Shown one piece after another: positions 21,740 to 33,083 of a stretch of 64,000 bases of DNA. This stretch comes from Undaria pinnatifida. Its lineage: Eukaryota; Sar; Phaeophyceae; Laminariales; Alariaceae. A program made the translations under genes and the position numbers. A model generated the notes under the pieces. The model was not told the origin of the DNA. It searched no databases and worked only from the letters and a program-made list of their open reading frames with translations. Position 1 is the first letter of the stretch. Every line of letters starts with the position of its first letter. The stretch lies in the NCBI GenBank assembly GCA_012845835.1, contig JABAKD010000018.1, positions 5,601,279-5,665,278 of the forward strand. Direction: 5' to 3'.

Positions 21740-22238
21740 CAGTAGCGGCTACGGTTCAAGAGAAAATGTTCAAGAGAAAGTACGGGTTTAAGAGAGGTGG
21801 ATTGGCTGGCATGGCCAAAATCGATTTTAGAGAGAACTGGTTTCATGTCTAGGATTTTCTCTTAAATCGAGCGGCTGTAAATCACACCACATAGCCATCA
21901 CACGCATCACACACAGCAGCTGCAGACACCATGCCCTGCGCAGCGGGCAGTCGCTGCACAGCTGTGCCCGACCACACGCCAGGCCCACCGAAGTTCACAA
22001 ATCACCAATGCAGAGGCGTCTGCGGGCAGTACCTCCATGGCACTTGTGGTGTGGTGGACCCGCTCGGGACCAGCGAGATGCACCGCATTTGCCACACCTG
22101 TGCGACTTCCCGCGAGAGTGAGATATGATTTAAGAGAATATTCTCTTATACCGTAGCCAACACAGTATAACAGAAAGCCGGATTTAAGACAGGGAAACTG
22201 GGCTGGCACGGACCTCTCTTAAACCGTAGCCGCTACTG
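21740..22238 (+). mobile_element. pogo/Tigger-type element E1 (499 bp), TA target duplication
   Basis: Flanked by TA (21738-21739 and 22239-22240). Ends are CAGTAGCGGCTACGGTT and its inverted copy AACCGTAGCCGCTACTG. CAG...CTG ends with a TA duplication are the hallmark of pogo/Tigger elements of the Tc1/mariner superfamily. The inner ends carry repeated (T)TCAAGAGA/TTTAAGAGA motifs in both orientations (about four on the left, four on the right). It encodes only the small zinc-binding ORF at 21931-22128, so it is non-autonomous. Confidence 0.8.
21931..22128 (+). CDS. small zinc-finger-like protein inside element E1 (65 aa)
   Basis: ATG in good context (ACCATGCC). Starts MPCAAGSRC, followed by TPG and a Cys/His cluster: C-x3-C-x4-H-x2-C, then H-x2-C-x2-C near residues 27-60 (CRGVCGQYLHGTC ... 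MHRICHTC). It probably is the N-terminal DNA-binding finger of a transposase whose catalytic part was lost by internal deletion. The same MPCAA...C...TPG start begins the ORF in E2. Zinc binding is inferred from residue spacing only. Confidence 0.6.
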   Translation: MPCAAGSRCTAVPDHTPGPPKFTNHQCRGVCGQYLHGTCGVVDPLGTSEMHRICHTCATSRESEI

Positions 22239-22345
22239 TACAAACAAGCAAGGTCCAGTCTTCTTGGATAAGAAGAACTGAAGCAAAGTTTGGAAGAATT
22301 CAGAGCTTTTCGCCCTCTTGCAATTGCTAGCCCAATATTTGACTA

Positions 22346-23735
22346 CAGTAGGGGTCCCGGTTTAGCGGTTCCCTGTTTAGCGGTTGGACCCGATTTAGCG
22401 GTTCAAAATTCTGCTGACACCGCGGTACCCCGCTTTAGCGGTTGTACAACCGCTAAATCGGATTGTTACCGGTTTAGCGGTTGTTTGGGGTCATTTCGGC
22501 TGGAATAGCGGTTGTGTACATACCCCGGGGAACGACGGGTCACTTTCTGCTGCAAACCTCGCCGGCACTCACACACACTTTCACAGCAGTATACAAACGG
22601 CCTACCCACTGCGGTTCGCAGCTACCCGTTCAGAACCATGCCGTGCGCGGCGTTAGAATTCTGCAAGTTTCCGCACATGACACCGGGTGCAACCGATGCA
22701 CTTAGTGTCGGCGTCCGACTGGCGATAGAGGGGGGCGGCGTGCAAGACAAGGGGATGTGCGAGATACTGACCCATCTCGACATCACCCCTGGCAAGCCTG
22801 CCCACCCGGCAGCCATCGAAGCGGTTCGGGAGTGGGCAGAGTTGGAGGAGCAGGAAGAGATCGCCGAAGCTCTGATGCAAGATGCGAAGGACTCGATTCT
22901 TAACGTGGTGAACGACACCTGCGGCAAGGACAAAGGTCCTTCTGAAGACGAGCTAGACGAGGGGTTCGAGAGTCCGGAACAAGTTTCCTTGATGGCGCCA
23001 CCGCCGTACTCGGAAATCTCGTCGCTTTTTGGGCAGCTAGAGCAGTACGCAGAGTCGTGTGGTATATCAGAGGCAGGGTGCTATCTTCGCAAGGCGAAGA
23101 TGTCCTTTCTCGCAGCGCATGCCTCTAGGCCAGCAAGGCAGACGGATATCCGCGCCATGTTTTCTAAGACGTAGTCGAGTGTACAGCAGTACTCTCCGAG
23201 GTTCCTGTAGAGTACGAAGTGTGAAGTACGAGTACACCACACTTTTTTGTTTTGTGTTTCCTTAGAGTGTTTCAAGTCCAAACTCCGGGGCACACGCTGC
23301 GGTTTGTAGCAAGACGAGCAGGAGCGTACAGCAGTAGAAGGGGGGTTCCAGCAGGTGTTATGTGCACGTACAGTATGTTACCCGGATGCGGGTACACACA
23401 GGTGGTGGTTCTCTTCGCGATGCTTGATACGTTTCACCTAAGTTTTAATGTCTATCCCGCACTACCGCTGCTGTATTCGTACTACTGGTCCCGCGGCAAT
23501 CATGCTGTACTGCTATATTCAGCAGCCACATATGACGCTATCTAGTTTTGATCGCAATGGCAACGCTACTTTCATTCCCAGTATATGGGCTTTTACCCGG
23601 TTTAGCGGCTGTAAACCGCTAAATTGGGACCCAGAATAGCGGTTATTAACCGCTAAACCGGTTTACCGGGCGGTCCCGGTTTAGCGGTTATTTCGCCCTT
23701 TGGCACTAGGGACCCCTAAACCGGAACCCCTACTG
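22346..23735 (+). mobile_element. pogo/Tigger-type element E2 (1,390 bp), TA target duplication
   Basis: Flanked by TA (22344-22345, 23736-23737). Ends CAGTAGGGGTCCCGGTTTAG and CTAAACCGGAACCCCTACTG. The first 170 bp and last 140 bp hold about seven and five copies of (C)GGTTTAGCGGTT or its complement. Contains the 178-aa ORF at 22638-23174. The end sequence differs from E1 after CAGTAG, and so does the subterminal motif. Confidence 0.85.
22638..23174 (+). CDS. deleted transposase-derived protein of element E2 (178 aa)
   Basis: ATG at 22638 (ACCATGCC context); the open frame upstream to 22512 has no better start. N-terminus MPCAALEFCKFPHMTPG matches the start of the E1 protein; the finger is then missing and the frame goes directly into a different region: IEGGGVQDKGMCEILTHLD, an acidic linker (SEDELDEGFESPEQ) and a helical tail (LEQYAESCGISEAGCYLRKA). 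This fits an in-frame internal deletion joining the N-terminus to the C-terminal part of a CENP-B/pogo-like transposase; the DDE core is absent. The domain assignment is inference, the intact frame and TIR context are observed. Confidence 0.6.
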   Translation: MPCAALEFCKFPHMTPGATDALSVGVRLAIEGGGVQDKGMCEILTHLDITPGKPAHPAAIEAVREWAELEEQEEIAEALMQDAKDSILNVVNDTCGKDKGPSEDELDEGFESPEQVSLMAPPPYSEISSLFGQLEQYAESCGISEAGCYLRKAKMSFLAAHASRPARQTDIRAMFSKT

Positions 23736-23739
23736 TACC

Positions 23740-24600
23740 TCACATGGCGACGAATTTTCCCTGTCCGCATTTTTTTCGGGTACGTACGCATACGAGGAAT
23801 GTTTTAAACTACAAGCGAAAACCTCAGCTAATTTTTGGTGAATTTGACGTTTTTTCCTACGTGCTGTAGTCATTGTACGTACGAACTCGCAAACGTATCA
23901 AGTCGTGGATTTATGAGCAAATTTTCGACTTTTGGGGGATGCTGGCTGGCAATTTTGACTTCACGAAATAACCTTGCGACTGATTTCTGGTCGCCTACGA
24001 CTGCTGCCCCGCTGCGCACAACGCCCTCACCCACCTCATAGTGAGCGTGGCTCAATTTCGCGGGCTGCTGTGGTTGCTTGTGAGGAGTGCGGAGATGTAA
24101 CTGCCGTCAAAAGTGAAGTGCAAACGTTCAGTCGGGGGTTGCGTTTAGTCTCATTTTGTGTCTTCTGTATTTCGACGATGTTGGACCACTGCAGCACCCC
24201 AAAGCCGAGGTGTAGACGACCTCCGTTGAAAAAGTCCTGCCCTTCCTTGTAATGTTCTCCTTCCCAGCTCCGAGCAACGGTCGGACGGCCAATTTGAAGA
24301 CAATCACGAGTTGCTGCAGATACAACACGATGCGTATCGTAGATGAGGATCCAGCAGTTAAAGGTCGGAATGCAGCGCGTTAAAAATGCTTTTTTCTTAA
24401 AAGTGGGCCGTAATTGACTGCACCAAGTCATTATCTAGGGACTAGGGTACGCCGGATACGCGGGTATTTGGGGGTGGCGTAAGATCTTCGGCGGTCTTAA
24501 GTGATAGATTTGCACCCGCGTTTTTGGCGAAAAAACACTTGGAACTACTGGTAGTTTGTAAACTGATTCGTAAGAGCGAAAAACTGCACATCATGGGTTG
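23740..24600. other. no gene recognised
   Basis: AT/GC-mixed sequence without splice-consistent exons or known repeats that I can see. Confidence 0.4.
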
Positions 24601-24626
24601 GTGTATTGGCGGTGTGTTCTTTCTAC

Positions 24627-24734
24627 CCAACGACATCCATCACACCCAATGTCCCTAAACATGTACAAGTACTGATTCATTGGAGCGAGAAAATGCAGAT
24701 CATGACTACAGTCCTCTCGAGTAACTACCTCTGT
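24627..24734 (-). CDS. candidate exon (36 codons), unknown
   Basis: Acceptor CCTTTGCCTTCAG and donor TTGG|GTAGAA enclose 108 nt, phase 0/0: TEVVTREDCSHDLHFL ... DIGCDGCRW. A diverged second copy of the middle part (HDVQFFALTNQF) follows at 24,545-24,595, so this may be a locally duplicated exon. No neighbouring exons are certain. Confidence 0.35.
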
Positions 24735-25276
24735 CTGAAGGCAAAGGAAGTTCCTCCTGTCTGCAGATGTGCCCTTTCTTCTCTGGACGATTGGTACCGG
24801 TAGATAGCACACGTACTCACGTACGTACTCGACAAGGCAATATGTACCGGAATCTTGCTGCTGCAAACCCATGTTTGTACACTTATTACACCAACGATGA
24901 GAGTACGTGAGTTCGGCCGATTGATTAGTCCATACCCAGCTTTGCAAGTTGCGTGATATCACCGTGGCGCGTGTTCCACGAGTCGTGCTGCTGTTGTGCT
25001 TCGGGCACTGAAGGTCAACCTGTCGATTATCATTGGCGATATTTGAAATATCGAAATACTGGATGGAAAATGAAAGGCCAGAGTACCTACTGCTGATACA
25101 AGGTGCGGTATTTTCACGACGTCCTTGGTGCAACTGAACGGTGATGCCCTCCCTGAGCTGGCTAGCGGTCCCGTTAACTCACGTGGTACTCGTCCCGTTG
25201 GTCTGCCTTGGGCTTGAGGATCTGGAGATGGCTCTTGAGCTCGTGCAGTCAGCGTGGGGGACTTGGAGCACTGGGA

Positions 25277-25477
25277 TTATTTCTTTTTGCTTGATTCCTT
25301 CGACGAAGCCTTGCCGTTGCTCTTCTTGCTCATACCACCGCCGTCAGGTCTTCCCGATTCCTCTCCTCGCCGTCCTTCACCGCCATCCCCACCCCCCTTG
25401 GTCTTAGCCAGCATGCTTTGTGCTGGCTGTTCTGCCCTTGGGCGAGCTTGAGCTGTCGAGAGCTGCTGCTGTCTTGC
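25277..25477 (-). CDS. terminal exon of a Lys/Gly-rich protein
   Basis: Acceptor CTCCTTGCAG, 66 codons and TAA (25279-25277). ARQQQLSTAQARPRAEQPAQ is followed by a Gly/Glu stretch and a basic tail SKKSNGKASSKESSKKK. Such tails are common in nucleic-acid or ribosome-associated proteins, but no domain is visible. Phase 0 start. Upstream exons between 25.5 and 27 kb are not resolved. Confidence 0.5.
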   Translation of the reverse strand, partial: ARQQQLSTAQARPRAEQPAQSMLAKTKGGGDGGEGRRGEESGRPDGGGMSKKSNGKASSKESSKKK

Positions 25478-25529
25478 CTGCAAGGAGTTCCCGCCGGACA
25501 AACGGCGTTTCGGTTTCAAAACGGGGACA

Positions 25530-27035
25530 GGGAGTTTTCCTAATGATTGAAACCAACGATTGTCCCGCCCTCTTCATCTCCTCATGATCTGTGATACCAG
25601 GTACGCAGCGGAATCATGCCAAGTACCTGGTATGGGGCTTTAGGGGGGCCGGGAACTGCGGGCGAGGAAAAGAAGGATATTCTTAGTTGACTTGAGACTT
25701 GCGGTTTACCCTACGACGTACCGTTACAGACACGGGAAGATACATCAGGTACGAGCTACGGTACGTACCAGGCATGGAAGATACGAACCAAGTATGGCAT
25801 CCAGTGGACACATCAGGGACTGCAGGCGGGAATCTGAGTAATTCCTGGTGGGCGGGTTCGACTTCGTTCTAACCGGACACCTCAGGTCTACCCTACGCTC
25901 TGGTCAAGCTTGCAATCAGATCAGACCACGTTAGTTCCCCTTGCTACTGCGGTTTGGGGCCGGCCAGGACAAAACCGTTACATGAAGATACAGTCACAGT
26001 ACTCGCTTCTTTGCCTATTAAATACCAGGGGAGTGTTTTTGTGTAACCGCTTTCGGTTGGAGAGATTATCGGAAGCCCCACCTCCTTGCCTCGCGCGTGG
26101 CGGCTAGGAAGGTGACACAAATCCTCCTTCGTGTGGGGCTAGCGATGGCTCTGCCAGTGCAGCGTCTGGGCCGCCCGGTTCTGTGTCCGACGGGAGGAGA
26201 GGCGTGTGTTTTCAGGGCTCTTGACAGGTCGGACCAAAAACCTCGAGGATCGGGTCTGGCCGGGTCTAATCGAGTCGGGTCAACATGAACAAACCGACCG
26301 GCGAAAGTAATGAGTTGTCGGCATCTGACGCGAACCGTTACGACCCATCCCGACCCGCGAGGTTTGCAAACCTCCTGACCCGATCCGCCGGCCGGGTCAG
26401 GATTCTTGAACAACCGTAGAACTATTTCCCGATGACCTGATAACGACGTAGGTCCAAGGGCATCTTTCCAGGAGATGTAGAAGGCAGGCAGTATTGCTTC
26501 CTGTGGCAGACCCTGTAGTCGTCATTTTTCTATTCGGCGCTTTTCCCTCCTTGAAGTCCCGGGCGGGGACCTCAACCTTTGACTTGTATGTAGCGACCAC
26601 ACATCACAAAGTAATTAAGAGCATCGACGCGCAACATCCCAACAAGTTGTGATGTTGCAAAGGAGGAGTGGGAGCACCGAAACGTATGTAAATACGTGTC
26701 GTAGACGTACAGTCACGACACACTAGGCGCAGAGTACGCAGAGGAGCATACACTGTGGGTGTGGGAAGGACGTTTCATCGGAGCGGCTTCATCGCTGAAT
26801 AGTAGCGCCGGACCCCGGGGGTAGTGAAAGTTCCATACTCCCGACCACCTAGTAGTGTTAATAATAATAAACACTTACCAGATGTGGAAGAAGAAAAAGT
26901 GCGAAAAAGTCAGAAGTCGAAAAGTCAAAGAGCTGTACACACGTGCACTGCTCGATCGAACATACGCCGTCCCTCGTGCTTACGAGATTCGACTGATCAA
27001 CTACACTGCTGACATGACCTCGTAGATCGGGTAAT
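25530..27035. other. no firm gene; GGGTC-rich segment at 26,210-26,400
   Basis: The CGGGTC/GACCCG repeats at 26,210-26,400 produce Arg/Pro-rich frames that I regard as non-coding. A weak candidate minus exon at 26,5xx (VPARDFKEGKAPNRK after AAAGGTTGAG) is noted without conviction. Confidence 0.35.
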
Positions 27036-28654
27036 CCATCGCTGAGCTAGGTGGAAATCTCGGAAGAATTAAAGGTGTCGCTGGTCCTTGCCAGCTTGCA
27101 CGTACGAACTCTCAAAGCAGCAAGGCGATAACTATACCCATGGAGGAAGTAGAGTGACAGAGGTCCGACTCGCTGCCGTAATAATGAGCCTCGACCGTCG
27201 ATCATCTACGCAGTGATCGCACATCAAGAAGGATGAAGAGCCTCGACGAACAACATTCCAATAGGTTCTGAGCCTCGACATTTGATCTACGTCCTCAATG
27301 ACTGCACATCACCAACTTTCACACTCCTTATTACCTGTGATGCGTGAGACATCCCACGGTAGGGGTTGCACTTGTTGAGCCAAAAAACGGTATACCTGGC
27401 CGGTTGAGCTCCTCCTGACGTGAGGAATTACCGGTTAGTCTAATAATTTTACGAGTAGTATTCGTTTTTGGATTAGGGCATAGAAACTTGGTCGAGTTGT
27501 GCGAACGAACGCCTTCGGAGTCATTTTTCGGGTGCGATGTTGAGCTCCTCATGCTAGGAGGTCAGGGACTTTCTGCTGCACCCCCACCGTGGGATGGCTC
27601 GCTTTGCCCTCGAAAAGAAAAACAAGATACAACCCACAACGTCAAATCTTATTGAAACCGGCCCGCGCTGGGTCATTCAGCGTTCTGTGCCCTTTCACCG
27701 GCGCCGTGCTCCCCACTGAAGTCTATAAATGACACACCACGCCCGTAGGAACCCCACCACGTCATGACAGAGTCTGATCTGTAGTTGTTGCGGTCTTTGT
27801 CTTGTCAGAAGTGGAGAAATCCGGTGCGCCGCGGCCATGTAGTCTATCGTTTGCGCTGTTGCTACATATTATATGCTGCCAGCAGGTCGCGACGCCAGTT
27901 TAGGCATTTTCACGGTCGCTTTCGGGGTGGTAAACGTTGATGAAATCGCCCAAGATTCGTCGTGTGCTCGTGCATACAGAAAGGGAAGGTATTCCAGGGT
28001 GGTGGGCTTTGTTTTTTGTGTCATCGACGGCCGCAATCGCTGGAGACGTGCGCATCAAAAACAACGAAATGTGGACATAAAACACGGCGATGTAGTGTGG
28101 TAGCACTAGATCACAGAAATAACGCTTTTTTCTAAAAGAGCACGTATAAACGTACAGACACTGATCATCGCTACAGCAGAAAAACACAAGTTGGCCACAG
28201 TATGAGAAAGAGAAAACCCAACGACCTGGAACCACAATTTCAAACGTCAACGACACTACCTGTCGCGGTGCTTACAGGTCACCAACACTGCTGCCGCTTT
28301 GCCACTCTGTAGTGAGAACACCAAATACCCCATCGCAAGGTGGTGCGTTTTATGATTAGCTGAGACGCCGGAGATCGGTGGAACTGCGAAACATCGTACA
28401 CAAAATTGTGCTGTGGTAGAGGTGGTTCCAGATCTGTATTTTGGCATAGTTTGGCCCCAACTGTTGTTGTTTTCCGTGGGCAAAGCAATACACGTGCCAT
28501 GAAACAACCTCCACGCTACCGTTAACAACTAGCGCGTACCGATCACGTCTTTCTCACATAAGAATGATGACCGCGCGTGCGCTACTAACAGCTTATATCT
28601 CTGAGGAAATTCGAACCAAACGATGGATTCAAGAAGCTGTGGGGATGATAAACC

Positions 28655-28738
28655 AGTCCTACGCGCGACATACAAAAAACGAGGAAGGTGAGGACAACCA
28701 GTCCTACGCGCGACATACAAAAAACGAGGAAGGTGAGG
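28655..28738. repeat. 42-bp tandem duplication
   Basis: CCAGTCCTACGCGCGACATA begins each of two adjacent identical units; B2 has one unit at 34,740. Confidence 0.9.
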
Positions 28739-29794
28739 AGAGGCGAGAAAAAGGAAATTCACCTGTGACCACGGCTTGTCGGGGGAATATTTGGTCTTCG
28801 TAATCGTACTTTCCAGCCCGCCCCGAAAAACCTATACTAACACCATACGTCGTACACGTTCCCGGGACGAACCAGTTAAACTCAGAACCAGTTAAACTCA
28901 GAGTAGAAAAGGTTTAGGAGGTGAAGTAGAGGTCAACACCATCGGAGCTTCAGCAGGGTACACCGACATCGCACCGACAACCTGCCCCCAAACGCTGACA
29001 ACACAAACGCCACTCTATTCCAATACATAGGGGCCGTATGGTCATTCTGAACCGTATGTGCGGGTCCACACGCCTGGGACCTCACGCGACTGTCTGGCAC
29101 CCAAAGACGGGATTCCGTATTGGTTGACCTGGGAGACCGGATTATTTATTTTAAATGCAGGGGATGGCTGACACATTCCCGGATTAAAGAAAGTTGTTGA
29201 AGAACCATCTCTTGTCTGGCACATTTTGTGGCTGTTTGGCACCAGTAAACAGGATTGTTAAGTTGGCCAAACAACCTGGGGACAGGAAACGAATCCCCGA
29301 CGCCATATAAGATTATGGACGGATTAATCTCCATTTTTCCTCGCTCGGCTGTTTATCAATTCGACTCACACCGCGGTTAATAGAGGGCCAACTTTAAACG
29401 GCGATCACGTGTTAAAAAAAAGAAAGTTGGAGCTTTTTAACTCGCTTCTTGGTTCGAATAGGACCATGCGAGTCCAGCGCAGAAAACGGGTTTATGGTGA
29501 ATCGATCGAAAACAAAATCAATGGAGACAGTCGCAAGACGAGCTCCGTTTGCTCTTGCTTGGGTAGACAAAGATGCAGCTTGGCATACTGTTTTTTCTGG
29601 CGTTTGTTGCCTTTTTCGAGCTCGCTAGCCCATGGCCGACACACAAAAACAAAGTGGGAGGCATTTTTTTTCATTTTCTTGCCAAGACATATTGATGCAA
29701 ATGCCCGAACGGTCCTTGTATTAAAAGGAGATGGCTATTACAATAATTGTCATTTTGTTATCGTTATCCTTTTGTTCATTTCAAAACGACCCCA

Positions 29795-30080
29795 CCCCAC
29801 CCCGCACCACGCTATACGACCCTGCACCACACCACCCCACCCCACGCCACGCCACACAACCCCGCGCTACACGACAACACACGGCACCACCCTATAGTAC
29901 TCGGCATCACACCACACTTCAACAGCCTACACCACTCGGCACCACACCACCCGGCGCCACATGACACCCCACCCCACACGAGACCCCACCCTATACCAGT
30001 GCGCACTACACCACCCGACCCCACCCCACACGACACGGCACCAAACCATGTCGCACCATACCACGACATAACACGGTAAA
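29795..30080. repeat. CACCACACGACAC-type minisatellite
   Basis: Degenerate 5-6 bp units (CACCA, CACGA, CCCCA) over about 280 bp. Counterpart at 36,045-36,315 in B2 with internal length differences. Confidence 0.8.
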
Positions 30081-30832
30081 TCTGTCGTATATCACGAAAG
30101 AAACATCGAGGACAGGACTTAACCCCTCTCGAAAATCCACACCCTTTTTTCAGTACACATCTACTTGAAATTACTGCAGAGCAATGCCTGTCGCAGTATA
30201 ATCGCTGTTTCATCGAGGACAGTGTTTGCCTTAGCACATAGGTTAATCAACCCAGCTACAGTAGTCACTACCGGTAGTGTATCGGTCCCTCTATAGTGCC
30301 GTATATAAGGGCCAGAGCCGGAAATACCAGCACTACTCTGCATACTGCCACTACTGGTCGTTCCCATCGGTGCCAAACAGTTCCGCAAGCACTATAGCGG
30401 CAGCCTGGTTCTACTCAATCGGCCCTATTGAGGAATCACTAATGTATGAGCTTAGTGTGGGACAGTGCTTGATCGAACCAGCAAAGGGGTTTATTGACCC
30501 AGCTACTTGTTAGCTTAGAGTGTGTGTTGTCTGCATGAAATACAAAACGTTATTTCTACCTTACGAAATCCTCAGCACACCCAGTGGCTGTCCTGAATAT
30601 TCGTGCTACGATACAAACAATCCAAAGAAAAAAACAAATGGGAAGCTAAGAAGGAAAAGAAAAGCGGGGAAGGATTCCTGGAATAGATGAGAGAAAAAAC
30701 GAGCAAAAGACGAGCGGAAACGAGAGAAAACAACAAAAAACCCTGGCTGCCGCCGTGGATATCCTGTTTCTCAGGTGACGCGTGGGCTGTAGGAGAGTCT
30801 AGTGTATCATTACCAACGCGAACAAGAATGGA

Positions 30833-31030
<198 letters not shown>

Positions 31031-31300
31031 TGGAAAAATGGCCAAGCTAAACCAAACAAATAGTAAGTGCCACTATTTGCAGTGCAGTCTTGGTCCTTTG
31101 TTAGTGCGGTGCCATGCTAGATGACAATAACCGCTCTAAACTGGGACCCCACACTCTCACGGGACATTGGAGTACTCTCTATTAATAAGACGAGGTCGTG
31201 ACAAGATATTTCCACCACACCAAACTCGGGCCCGCACTAAAGGGTACCGCACCAACGCGGGACCACTTCTGTATACTAATGGCTAAAGGGCATTTAATGT

Positions 31301-32583
31301 CTAACCCAGCCACTCATTGTTGTTCATTCCCCACACGACCCGCTCTCCCAGGCGGACCTCTATCCCGTCCTGGACAACGTGGACCTCGTAGCCATCGTCC
31401 GTCGGCCGCTGCCAAGGCAGATGGTTCATCCAGTCGAACGCAAACCGTCCTGACTTGGAAAGAACGTTGGTCCCGTCCACCGTCACTTTCTGCAAACCAC
31501 ATAATGTGGTGCCGTGAAGATCGGAGCAAAAGGGAGATGGAGCAAGGGAGGAGGCTGTGTCGATCAGATTTTAACGGAACATTTTGCCGGGGTTGACTGT
31601 ATGTCGTGTCGGGCAGGGAGGTGGTGTTTCAGTTGGCTTTTTGTTTTTCACAAGGGCAGCTTACGGGATACTGCTTACACCCTAGCGTACGCGTGAGGGG
31701 TGATTTTCTGTTGAGCATACGACTGATGTTGTGACCGTCTGACGTTTGGTTGTGTGCGCCTACCTGAGGTATTTACTGATTGATGTGTCGCACACATGAC
31801 ATGAGGTTTGCTGCAAGGACAACCAATACAAAGCAACATTTCTGACGTTGAAAAACCAGGCAGATAGCAGGCGGGAAACATGACAAACACATTGTGTTTG
31901 GTACGTCCTTCTGCCAACTTCGTATCAATCGTTTAAGTTCCAATTGCACAAGTGCTGCCACGTACTACTGTCTATCGCCTGACTTGCCACAAAATGATTT
32001 GATCTACTCACAACACATCCCTTGTTGGACACGCTCACGCAGACCTCCCCCGCGTTCTCCGTCGCGATCGGTCGCGCTGGCTCTGCTGGACGGCTGGCGC
32101 CAAGACCACAGTTCGGCCCGGCCTCACCCTCCTTCTCCTTTCCCCCCCCCTCACCACCGCCTTCTCTTCCAGCTTGCAGTTCTTGGCGCAACAAGAGAGC
32201 TTGCCGCGCTTTTTCACTGTCGGAGGCCAAGAGGTTCGTCGACCCCATGAACCCGCGCCCCACGCCTCCCCCCCCGCTCTCCTCTTCAGGCGTCGTCAAA
32301 AACGTGCCGAAGCGAAGGGATCCGTCGACCCCCGGCCAGACCGCCGACCTCCCATCCTCGGCTCGCAAGAGGCCCCCCTTCTCGCCGACCTTCAAAAACA
32401 GGCCGGCTTCCTCGTCCAAGGGTTCTTGGGGCAAGAAACAGATTGCTCGGGGGGGCTGGGAGCAGGGCGAGAGGGGTCGAGCTCGGAGCTGGCCGCGACG
32501 GGACGGCGTTGCTAGCCTTGGCCTTGGCCTTGATGCCGTGGAGCACGTGGGCGGCGCGGTTGTAAGCCTTGTACCCGAGTGTG
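31301..32583 (-). CDS. gene copy A2, last two exons, truncated by assembly gap
   Basis: Terminal exon 31489-31301 is complete: KVTVDGTNVLSKSGRF ... RLGERVVWGMNNNEWLG, TAG. The long exon runs from the gap edge 32583 to the donor at 32012. Nearly identical to A1, but the G run has 7 instead of 8 residues and a nearby A run 5 instead of 6, which breaks the long frame seen in A1. Either this copy is decaying or these are consensus errors in homopolymers. Confidence 0.6.
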
Positions 32584-33083
32584 NNNNNNNNNNNNNNNNN
32601 NNNNNNNNNNNNNNNNNNNNNNNNNNNNNNNNNNNNNNNNNNNNNNNNNNNNNNNNNNNNNNNNNNNNNNNNNNNNNNNNNNNNNNNNNNNNNNNNNNNN
32701 NNNNNNNNNNNNNNNNNNNNNNNNNNNNNNNNNNNNNNNNNNNNNNNNNNNNNNNNNNNNNNNNNNNNNNNNNNNNNNNNNNNNNNNNNNNNNNNNNNNN
32801 NNNNNNNNNNNNNNNNNNNNNNNNNNNNNNNNNNNNNNNNNNNNNNNNNNNNNNNNNNNNNNNNNNNNNNNNNNNNNNNNNNNNNNNNNNNNNNNNNNNN
32901 NNNNNNNNNNNNNNNNNNNNNNNNNNNNNNNNNNNNNNNNNNNNNNNNNNNNNNNNNNNNNNNNNNNNNNNNNNNNNNNNNNNNNNNNNNNNNNNNNNNN
33001 NNNNNNNNNNNNNNNNNNNNNNNNNNNNNNNNNNNNNNNNNNNNNNNNNNNNNNNNNNNNNNNNNNNNNNNNNNNNNNNNNNN
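32584..33083. other. assembly gap, exactly 500 N
   Basis: The round length suggests a placeholder. The sequence enters from block A2 and leaves in block B2, so an unknown amount, probably the rest of an A block, may be missing. Confidence 0.98.

Larger units (their letters stand above)
27036..30832. repeat. segmental duplication block B1
   Basis: Collinear with B2 at 33,084-37,060, diverged by frequent substitutions and small indels. Contains a tandem 42-bp repeat (28,655-28,738, single in B2) and the CACCACAC minisatellite. No exon with splice support was recognised. Lies upstream of the GAAA satellite and an A block in both copies, so B + satellite + A is the unit of amplification. Confidence 0.85.

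Noticed and set aside
21391-21846. 151-aa minus frame overlapping the left end of element E1
   Set aside because: It crosses the transposon boundary at 21,740 and so cannot be an ancestral gene.
24591-25133. 180-aa minus frame
   Set aside because: No ATG at its start, and internal sites (acceptor at 24735, donor at 24626) suggest only a short piece might be exonic.
26066-26413. 115-aa Arg/Pro-rich minus frame
   Set aside because: Driven by GGGTC/GACCC repeats; no splice or start evidence.
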